This document shows positions 1-9,095 of a stretch of 64,000 bases of DNA, piece after piece; position 1 is the stretch's first letter; every line of letters begins with the position of its first letter. The notes under the pieces are model-generated. The model was given only the letters and a program-made list of their open reading frames with translations. It was not told the DNA's origin and did not search any database. Position numbers and translations under genes: made by a program. The stretch is from Strigamia acuminata. Taxonomy: Eukaryota > Arthropoda > Chilopoda > Geophilomorpha > Linotaeniidae. The stretch is taken from positions 7,009,087 through 7,073,086 of the forward strand of contig OX442314.1 of assembly GCA_949358305.1 (NCBI GenBank). Direction: 5' to 3'.

Positions 1-3000
1 GCCCTGTGCCAAATAAAGTAGGGCACCAACGAGCTCCCTATATGGCTTGTCTGCAGCTGAGGGTCCCAACGGGTAACCTGGGGCGTCCAACTTCTGTGAC
101 ACATCTAACGGAGTTTTGACCGGCTTAGCCTGTAAGAGACCAAATCTTGTAATTAATTCCGCGATATATTTGGTTTGGTCCATGGTAATCTCGTTCTTCT
201 CATTGTTTTGACTTATGCGAATCCCTAATAGGGACTTAATCTCTCCCAAGTCAATAACCTTTATCTCCTTTCTAATTTGCTTCATCAACTGGTCTAATAA
301 ACGATCATCATTGTCCAAGGTGATTAAATCGTCCACATAAGTGGCCACAAAAATTATGGATTGTCCCATAGTGTATTTATAGACACACTGTTCTGTCGGA
401 TGCTTCGTAAATCCCACGGCAAGTAAAACTTTCTCCAACTTCTCGTGCCAAGCACAACCCGCTTGGGGCAAACCATATACCGCCTTCTCAAGTAAACATA
501 CTTGAGTTGTCCGATCGCCAAATCCTTCGGGTAGCTCCATATAGACTGTCTCCTTCAGGCGGGCATGCAAATATGCCGTTTCGACGTCGTGGTGCTTGAC
601 GCGAAGTCGGCGTTTCGCTGCTAATGCCATCAGTATTCTCACCGTGGCCAACCGTACTACAGGGGAATAAGACTCATCATAATCAACCCCCTAAATGACG
701 TTAAATCCCTGCGCGACTAATCTTGCTTTGTATCGCGTTATGCGTCCCTCCTGGTCAGTCTTTAACGAGTAGACCCAACGAAATCCAACTACCTTCACAT
801 CCGGAGGTCTATCAACAACTTTCCAAGTCTTTTGCTCGCTATGTGACCTTAGTTTGGCTTCCATTGCCAACTTCCACGATGCTGCTTGAGGGGAAGCCAA
901 TGCTTGCTTATAATTCTTGGGAACTATAACCGGACCTGAGGTGTTGGTATCCATAACGTGAGCTACGTTGGCGTTGTCCAAAACAGGCGGTCGATTCCGG
1001 GTTGTCCGGTGTCTCCGCCAATCTATCGTCTCATAAGGCACAGGGGGCCGCCTAATTCTCTGTGGGTACCTCCGAACTGGGCCGCATTGCGGCAATTGGG
1101 CCGCCGGGTAAATTGGGACCCGCTCTGTTGGATCCAATGAAGGTGAATGAATGACCGGAACCTCCTCGGGTAAGTCCGGTACCATCGGTTCATCCAATCG
1201 GCCATCGTCACGAGCCAAGGATCGGGCATTGGGCAGCAAACTCAAACCCAAAGCGTCCTCATCAAATTTGACATCTCGTGGAACGAAATATTTTCGAGCT
1301 ATTGGGTCATAAAAACTCCAACCGGGAGTACTGAATGGGTATCCAGTAAATATGGCTCTCTTGGCCCGGGGTTCCAATTTCGAACGGTCCTGTGTTGGTA
1401 TCCATGTGTAAGCAAGGCTGCCATAAATCCTCATGTTTGCCACATTAGGTTTACGACCGGTCAATCTCTGAATTGGGGTTTTAGAGGCAAAACGTCGCAT
1501 CTTGGACCTATTGGAGGCATATGCGGCAGTTTCAACCGCATCTTGCCAAAATTGAGTGGGCAGTTTAGCGTCCAATAATAAGGTCCTTGCGGCGTCCAGC
1601 AACTTCCGGTTTGCACGTTCCGCGACGCCATTTTGGGAGGGGCTGTACGGAATGGTCAGCTGATGGTGGACACCACGGCTGGTCAATAAATCTTTAAATA
1701 CTGTGTTGACGAACTCAGTACCGTTGTCGGATCTCAATCGTTTTAATTTCGCCCCAAATCTCTTCTCGTAAAGTAATAAAAATTTCTTAAATTCTTCCAT
1801 CGTATCCGACTTCTTCTCCAAAAAACGAGTGAAAATCACTCGGGAGAAGTCATCCACTATTGTAAAGATGTACCTATTTCCTTTTATCGATTCATGCCTA
1901 AATGGTCCACATAAATCGACATGAAGCATTTCCATGGGGCCAGATGCCGTAATGTAATTAGTAGATACGAAGGGGGATTGCGTCTTCTTCGCCATAATGC
2001 ACTTGTCGCACAGTTTCGGATCTCGGTCGACATTTAACTCCATACCCTCAACCAAGTTCCGGTACACCATCTCTCGCAATGACTTGAATCCCAAATGCGC
2101 CAATCTACGGTGCCATAAGATTACTGATAATTTCGCAACTTTTGTCCCGGGTTTATCTCTACCCCCGGTGGAAGACAGTCCAATGTCCATCGGGGGAGCG
2201 GGGATTAACCGATCTTGAACTGTCCTATTCAATCGGAATAATCCCTCAGTCTGGATTGCCTCAAAAATCTTTATGCCAGTCATCGTTGATACGACACACT
2301 TATCGTCCGAAAATGCCACCACATAACCTTGCTGCACTATGCGTGCAACGGACAGTAAGTTCGTTTTTAGTGAAGGGACATATTTCACATCAACAAGTCG
2401 AATTATTTTTCTCTGGTTGCCTAACCATAAAACTAAAAGCACAGTTCCAGTTCCCACAGAGGGCACTTTGCGTCCATCCGCGAGAACCACTTGTCTGCCC
2501 GGAGACAAGTCTAATTGTTCAAAACACGTCACATCATTTGACATATGAGACGACGCACCAGAATCCATATACCATGTCGGGTCCTCGTTGGTGGCTGATC
2601 CAGTCGAGGATTGGAGCAGACACGTGGTCCGGTTGTGAGCGTGCATCGCGTAATCGACCACATACTGCAATTCATCCGCCTTCGCAGATGTTGAAGGCTG
2701 CTGGACAACCGCCACGCTGCCATTCGGCCTTCGCCCTCTAAAACTACCCCGTCCACGGGACTGGAAGCGAGCGCGAATCTCAGCAGCAGCCCTCGGGTCA
2801 ACTGGTTGCCGACATTCAGCATACCGATGGCCCAAACACCCACAATTCCAACATTTAGTGGCTTGCCTGCCGCCCCGACCGGCTCCTCCGCCACGCCAAG
2901 ATCCCGAGTTTCCACGTCCGCTAATTCCATTAGTTCCTCGCGCCCAAGCAGCGCTCTCGATCTTCAAATCTGCCGAGGCGGGCAATGTCGTACGCCGTAG

Positions 3001-3495
3001 CTCTTCTGCTTGCAATGCACGTCGGGGAGTTTGCATTTTTAGAGTGCTGCGCCCGACTACGTCCCAACTCGTCACAACGCCTCTATACTCAGGTGTCAGG
3101 CCTCTCAAAACGTGTGCGCACAGCTCGGCCTCGTCAATTGGTGCCCCGATCGAATTCAGCTCCTCGGCGACCGATATCATCCGATCCAAATATGCCGCCA
3201 CTGTTTCAGTCGGTTTCATCCGAATATGAGCAAGTTCCACTCGCTTTTGGACTTTCAATTCGGCAACTTCACCTTGATTCTCGATCTTTAATGCGTTCCA
3301 AGCTGCCTATGTTTTGACCCGCTCCTTGAACGCCTCATCGGTTTCACCAAGAGTTTTAATTGGCACATCATCAATAATCACGAACCACGCCTCTCTGGAC
3401 TTGAGCAAAATTCGGACTCGGTACTCCCACGTCGGGTAATTACGTCCGTTCAACTTTTCAACGTAAGTAATGGCGGATTCTAGCTTGGCCGCCAT
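1..3495 (-). pseudogene. Copia A gag-pol, broken and cut by the window edge
   Basis: Ty1/copia polyprotein read right to left. The N-terminal gag piece (3307-3495) ends at an in-frame TAG (3307-3309). The same frame reopens and runs to a second TAG at 691-693 inside the reverse transcriptase, then stays open to base 1. Visible domains in order are: a CCHC zinc knuckle (CWNCGCLGHRYAEC); an aspartic protease with DSGAS; a GAG-pre-integrase His-Cys region; an integrase core with an SDNGTEF motif; and a reverse transcriptase, whose YVDD catalytic box lies near 330-345. The copia order PR-IN-RT is clear. RNase H and the 3' LTR lie outside the window. Both stops are in phase with the flanking coding sequence, so these are point nonsense changes and not frameshifts. 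The copy is judged inactive unless the stops are read through. Confidence 0.9.
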
Positions 3496-3610
3496 TTTTT
3501 AATCGAATCTTCTCATTCGTACCTCATTTCGTGAAGAATTGATGTGATCAACTGCGGCACCGACCTCAAAATTTCGATTTATCAAATATTCCTTGCACTT
3601 TAAATCATGT

Positions 3611-3625
3611 TGGGCCCATAACCCA
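3611..3625 (-). promoter_or_regulatory. Primer-binding site of copia A (internal initiator tRNA-Met type)
   Basis: The plus strand reads TGGGCCCATAACCCA next to TGTTGG, a typical LTR end. The site matches the anticodon stem-loop of animal initiator tRNA-Met, not its 3' end. Drosophila copia is known to prime from a half-molecule of this tRNA. It lies between gag and the presumed 5' LTR. Confidence 0.75.
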
Positions 3626-4168
3626 TGTTGGATAATTTAGCAGAAGTCCCAATTGGGAAAGAGTTCACACAGTCTTACATGTTTGGTTGCAACTCACTAG
3701 AACGACATGTTTAATGTAACAATAGATTTTGAGTACACAATATGCTTAATACTACACATTGTTATGTAAAGTGAATATATCTCTAACAGTATCCAGTTCC
3801 TGTACTGACTTAGTAGAAAGCTATATTCGTGAGTATCCAGTTCCTGTAGTCAAGGATTGGAAGGATTCTGCTGACCAGTGTTCTTATTGGAGCAATGGTC
3901 AAACTATTGTCTCGGCTTAGTATATATTTTCCTTCAACCGGAAATATAACTGCTCTTGTCGTGATATTTGTTTGAAACCTTGTAAGTTAGTTACTTGAGC
4001 CCTTTCTACTACTTCTGTTTTCAGCTGGCTGTGTAACATTTTATGTATAGTTTAGTAGTAATAGTAATTTGGCAATTTGTCGCCTTAGAAATTGTTTAAC
4101 TTCTATTTTAGTAATAAATGTTAATGTTTTGATAATTCCCTGATTCATTCTTTTTTATCTCACATGTT
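3626..4168 (-). repeat. Presumed 5' LTR of copia A, right end unresolved
   Basis: It begins with TGTTGG directly after the primer site. A TCCAGTTCCTGTA-containing segment occurs twice (near 3789 and 3834). I could not find a clear CCAACA partner end, and the other LTR lies outside the window, so the right boundary is unknown. No gene is seen here. Confidence 0.5.
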
Positions 4169-4172
4169 AAGT

Positions 4173-5234
4173 TGTGGTGACCTAAAATATTCCTATTTGA
4201 GTGCGCACCATATTTCCAAATCATCTTAGAACAAGAACAAATAATATTCTATGTTCTATTTCAATGTAAGTTTAAATAAAACATATACTGCCATAGTTAA
4301 ATAAAAGACACAATATTACTCAAATAATATTGTCTCTTTCAGCAAGTTTTGGCCCAGCAACAGCGTCAACCAATTACGCTGCGGCATGCAGTGCTTTGAT
4401 GATGCTGCTGGCGCATGCCTGGGCAGAGCATCCCCTCCTCTCGTGCGTGCCTGGCTCAATTGTTGCACACGACCCGAAGGCAGCCGTGTGTAATCTCTAC
4501 GCAACTCGTCATCTGCGCAGCTTTACTGAGCAGATTTTGGAGTAAGCCAAACGGTTTTGGCCCACTCCTCCCGCACTTTTGATTCCACTTCCAAACCATT
4601 CACAACCGTGTCAAATTTCTGCCTAAAACTGCAAAGTGTGATCTGTGATATCTGGAAGAATTCAGACTCATTGCTGGTCCGTGCCAACTGTACGGAATAG
4701 CGCCTTACTGCTTGATTTACCGCGTGTGATTTAAGCCATTTCTGTGTGGAATTGACATTGAGCTTGCTCTGTCAATTCGAGGTGCTTTGTGTCGAGTCTA
4801 ACTCCACAAAGCAGTCTGTGTGAAGACGGATTATTACGTCGAGCTTGCTCCGTGATAATCAACCCACTGTGTGTACGACGTATTCTCGTGTTGAGCGTGC
4901 TCCACGGGAAATTTTAGGTGTGTTTAGAAGTAGGTTTTTGGCATTGAGTTTACTCTGCCAAAATCCCGCGCTCATGCAACGCCATCGACGCCATCTTGGA
5001 GCCGACCGAGTACGAGAAGAAGTCAGATCGACCCAGTCATTACAAGCTCATTTATTTCCCAATTATCATGTATTTATAGAACAATTAAAGCAATCTTATT
5101 ATTCCTTTACTTTGTGTTAAAATCATTCCCCTAGACAACCATTTGGCCACAGAGTAGAAGTCCTAACGACATCTCGACGACGATTACCTGTTAAGTTTTA
5201 TTTAATTTAGCAAGTGAAAACCCGGATCGCCGCA
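4173..5234 (+). repeat. Solo LTR of a gypsy G-related family
   Basis: It starts TGTGGTGACC and ends CCGGATCGCCGCA, close to both ends of the G element LTR (TGTGGTGATC ... CCGGATCGCAGCA in sense). It is flanked by a 4-bp duplication AAGT (4169-4172 and 5235-5238), as expected for Ty3/gypsy integration. The length is 1,062 bp. There is no coding region and no partner LTR, so it is a solo LTR formed by LTR-LTR recombination. It contains five tandem bulged hairpins (4749-4963). Confidence 0.85.
4749..4963 (+). other. Array of five bulged hairpins inside a solo LTR
   Basis: Hairpins lie at 4749-4778, 4784-4812, 4829-4860, 4883-4910 and 4936-4963. Each has an outer stem of 8-10 bp whose sequence differs from unit to unit. 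Each then has a conserved two-base 5' bulge (TT or TC), a 4-bp inner stem (GAGC/GCTC or GAGT/ACTC) and a loop of 2-3 bases. Outer stems stay paired apart from one G-U in the third and one in the fourth. The inner stem covaries. This looks like selected nucleic-acid structure, not chance. Confidence 0.85.
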
Positions 5235-5924
5235 AAGTTCACTTGTTTAGCTAAAGCAAACTATCTCGCGCGTTATATGTATAGTAGGTGACATTTCAGC
5301 TGCAGGTAAAACATCGTCACAAAGTCAATTATAAATCAATTAACAAACATATCTTTCCATATTGAATTTATCATAATATTCTAATTCCTTGAATTTTCTG
5401 TAAAGTCAACTAGTCCAATTTGTGACATCGTCACAAGCAAATGAATCTTTCATTGGTTGTGGTGATCTCAAAATGTTTCACCACTTAGGAGAAAAATATT
5501 AATTATTTCCTAATTAATTTGGCTTGGCACACGCCGAGTCAGATCATGTGACCGAGGGGAGAAATCTTCCCTAGGCACATATCACCCCAGGTTGGCCGGG
5601 GTGAAAACGGTAATTAACCGTTATGGTGCAATAATCCCTTGTTGCACCAGTTTTAGCTAATTGCGCAGATTATCTGCGCAATATTGAAGCGTGCCGGGCT
5701 TGCGCCCTCGCTTCAATCGGGACTTTGAATTATACAACACAACCCTCAACATCACTGCTTTTTGCTAAGACTGAAAAGTATTGATAGAAGACCGTGTTTT
5801 ATCCAGTTTCACCTGCTTTCCTTGTGCAACACCATGCAAGGCAAGCTATCCGCGTAGATCAACCGCTGTTGATTTCCGCATTCGAGAAGAGAAGTTCCCT
5901 ATCGTCGTAAACCACCGCCATAGC

Positions 5925-6068
5925 AAGTGCGCGAACACTTGCCATCGCAAGTGCGCGAACACTTGCCATCGTAAGTGCGCGAACACTTGCCATCGCAAGT
6001 GCGCGAACACTTGCCATCGCAAGTGCGCGAACACTTGTGATCGCAAGTGCGCGAACACTTGCCATCGC
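5925..6068 (+). repeat. Six-copy 24-bp tandem repeat inside an LTR
   Basis: Unit AAGTGCGCGAACACTTG followed by CCATCGC, six copies with few changes. Each unit contains a hairpin, AAGTG-CGCGAA-CACTT. The G LTR has only an unrelated-looking Arg/Gly-rich G+C patch at the equivalent place, so the array expanded in this copy. Because 24 is a multiple of 3, long spurious reading frames cross it on both strands. Confidence 0.9.
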
Positions 6069-6420
6069 CGTCGTACGCCGAACGGACGCCTGCCCGACGT
6101 GAACCACCGCCTTCGTGCCGTCGTACGCCGAGTGGAAGAACTCACGAGAACCATCGTCGTTCGCCCGACCATCGTTCGTGAGTTTACAAAAGACGAAGTC
6201 TTCAAACAGCAACCGTTGTTAAGCGCCATTACGTCGCTTGTTGCTCGCAACAGTCGTTGCGAGCCTTTCCATTGTTATTCTCCTTTAATCACAATTTATT
6301 CATATTATTATTCTCATTTTTATTGTATAAAACCGTAATAAAAAGTGTGCATTTGAATTGATAAAAACTGTCGTTTTATTTCCGTAAATTAACCCTAGAT
6401 AATTTAGGCCGCCGATATAA

Positions 6421-6903
6421 TGCTATGTTCACACTTAAACCACTTTTCTAGAACTTATCATTTTCTACAAGTCTAAGTCCTACAAATCTGAAATCAATTG
6501 TTCACACTTAAGGATAGTTTTGTACAAGTGTCAGATTGTTAGGGGTTTGCATTGTTGCTTATAGCTAATGATCTATTAAAGATAGAAACTTCTACTTTTT
6601 TTTAAAAGAAAGAGGGATGCCAGTTTAGTAAGCCGACATATTTTTTAAATTTTTTTTCCACATTAAAAGTTGACAATTTTGGGGTCGAAACGAAAGTCCG
6701 CGATCTATTTCCACTCTATCGAAACGAACAAAACACATTTTTGTTTGTATTTCACGAACTATTAGTGCTAGAAATACGTTCTTTTTTTGTAGAAAAGTCT
6801 GCTATCTTGTTTTGAGTACTAGAAAACCTTTGGTAGTGTGAACACAGGTTTTCTACAAAAGTGGCTGGTTTTGTACAAACGTGGTTTAAGTGTGAACATA
6901 GCA
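6421..6903. mobile_element. TIR MITE with TAA target duplication
   Basis: The 23-bp terminal inverted repeats (TGCTATGTTCACACTTAAACCAC) bound 483 bp, flanked by TAA on both sides (6418-6420, 6904-6906). There is no coding region. A 3-bp TAA duplication suggests PIF/Harbinger-like mobilisation, but the TIR itself does not prove the superfamily. Confidence 0.8.
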
Positions 6904-7471
6904 TAAGTCCTTCGTGGCATTCAACTGCGGTAATTCGAACAGATTAATTAGTAATTTGTTTGAAATAACCCGGATCGCAGCACATTATCATCTCAAAACA
7001 AGCTTGCAAGTTTGTGTGTGGTTAATGCTAGTGCAATGACCCATTGTCAACCGATAACTGACCGCAGATTAGCTGGTCAGTCGATGTTCAGAACAACGAA
7101 AATGAAAATAAATGTGATAAATTGGGGCTAATATAAGGTGCGGCACAAAAAATTATGAACACGTGAAATTTGTTTGTTTTGAATTGATCTCGTCATTTTA
7201 TGGTTTTCTCACCTATTCCAATCGTTTTTTCACATCAAAATAAGCAAGAAACCTTGTTTTTTAACATGGAAACTTTTATTTTTCTCTCGTAATCAACTAA
7301 AATGAAAAAACACCCTGGTTCAAAAAATTATGAACAGTTGGTTAACAATGATTTATGACAATGTAGGCAATGATTTAGTACCATTTAATACCAAATAAAG
7401 TTACCCTACTTTAGTATAACTATGTACACCCTGTCTAACATGGAATTAATTAGTGATTTTAATGTGGTGTT

Positions 7472-7621
7472 TGTTATATTTCGTAGAATAAAAAGTCAGT
7501 TTGAAGAGGAGAAAACAGAAACAACCTTTTACTCGGCAAGAATAATACAAAGTGTGAAAAGAAACAACGGCACGCGACGTGCACTATATTATTGGTTTGA
7601 GCATGCGCAATTACCCCAACA
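7472..7621 (-). repeat. Copia B 3' LTR
   Basis: 150 bp, starts TGTTATATTTC and ends CCCCAACA. It has the same length as the right copy, with no difference seen by eye. Confidence 0.95.
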
Positions 7622-7733
7622 AATCCCCTGTTAATTGTGAATGCTCGCACAAAGTTCAACGAAAAAATCAAGAAACAACTGTATTCGTATTTTAAAACTA
7701 TGCTTAAAAATAAATCTTCAATCTTCAATCTTT

Positions 7734-9095
7734 TCAATCGATTTGACTCCAAGCGCGTGGCGACTCATGTTCATCTTTGCTATCGGCCTTGGTTAGAAAA
7801 TCCACAATCAGGTCTTCTGACGGGACGTGGACCAGGTGTACATTCCCCAACTTGACCTCTTGGCGGACGTACATCAAATACTTGTTCAAGTGTTTGGTCC
7901 TACCATGTTGGTTCGATCCACAGATGGTCTGGATCGCTGGCAAACAGTCCGTACTGATCGGTATGCTTCGGGGTACGGATTCTGTTTGTCCGAGCTCGCA
8001 CAGGAGACCACGTGCCCACTTCAGGGTTTTCAGCAGGTCGCACATGGCGAGCGTCTCGCTTTCACACGTTGAAAGCGCGATCAAACTCTGCTTTCTTGTT
8101 TTCCAGCAGACGGTGGCTTCCCCGATCTTGACAAGGAAACCCGAGTAAGATTTGGCGTCCTTTGCCGTGTTCCAACTTGCGTCGCAGAACCCGTGTAGTT
8201 TTCCTCCTTGTGCTGGGAAAAATAGGCGCATATTCTGCGTACGCTTGAGGTAACTCAACACTCGTTTTATGGCGTTGAAATGAATTTGCCTCGGACTCCT
8301 CGAATAAGTGGACAGCTTGCTGACGGCGAAGGAAATGTCAGGGCGTGACACAATCATGAGATGCATAATGGAGCCCAAAATTTGTTGAAAAATGGTGCAC
8401 TCCACCTCCGGCGATTCTCCGTAAACGTCCAAATCCTGCCCCACGACAAGAGGGGTAAGCGCTTTGGCTCGGTCATCCGGAGAAAAACGCTGGAGTACTT
8501 CTTTGATGTATTTTTGCTGCTCAATCCAAATCCCATCATTGGTAATTTCGATTTCCATGCCCAGCAAATAGCGAATTTCACCGAGATCCACAAGTTCGAA
8601 GACCTTTTCAAGACCTCTCATCAGCCACTTCATAATGGTTTTCCCCCTGTATCCCGCGGCCATGTCGTCGACATAGATGCTAAGGATGACAAATTCGGTG
8701 CCTCTTCTGTAAATATATACACAATTATCATTAATGAGTGGCAACAGGCCAATTTCCAGCAGTTCCTCGTCCAGACGCTCGTTCCAGCAGCGCCCAGATT
8801 GGCGCAAGCCGTACAAGCTTCTTTCGAGTTGACAAACTTCATCGTTGCCTTCTTCAAAACCTTCCGGTTGAATCATAAAAATTTCTTCACTGAGTCTTCC
8901 GTGAAGATAGGCAGTTTTTACATCAAACTGCCTGGTTTTGAGTTTGAGTGTTGCAACCATGTTGAGAAAAATGCGCAGAGATTCCATTCGAACGACAGGT
9001 GAAAATGTTTCCGTGTAGTCGATCCCAGGCCTTTGCGAGCACCCCACGGCGACCAAACGAGCTTTATACTTGTTGATGCTGTTGTCAGAATTCAA
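7734..9095 (-). pseudogene. Copia B reverse transcriptase and RNase H, cut off by a stop
   Basis: 453 codons directly in phase with the upstream frame and separated only by TAA at 9096-9098. It holds the RT blocks (KYKARLVAVG, FDVKTAYLHG, SLYGLRQSGR), the catalytic YVDD in SIYVDDMAAGY, and an RNase H domain (FCDASWNTA, then STCESETLA). It has no start of its own. The M used by a simple ORF scan would be a TTG. It is therefore expressed only by readthrough, or it is dead. Confidence 0.9.

Larger units (their letters stand above)
5458..6982 (+). repeat. Second solo LTR of the G-related family, carrying a MITE
   Basis: It starts TGTGGTGATCTCAAAATG and ends CCCGGATCGCAGCA, the same ends as the G LTR, in plus orientation. 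After removing the inserted TIR element (6421-6903 plus a 3-bp duplication) it is about 1,039 bp, against 973 bp for the G LTR. Shared blocks include the GATCATGTGACCGAGGGGAG segment and the hairpin near 6244-6263. I could not match a 4-5 bp target duplication at its two ends, so it may be old or recombined. Confidence 0.8.

Noticed and set aside
5925-6068. Possible CRISPR array
   Set aside because: The units are contiguous with no spacers, and the window is eukaryotic.
5781-6338. Long frames on both strands with repeated KCANTCHR-like units
   Set aside because: They are by-products of a 24-bp tandem repeat (multiple of 3) inside an LTR. No coding signals.
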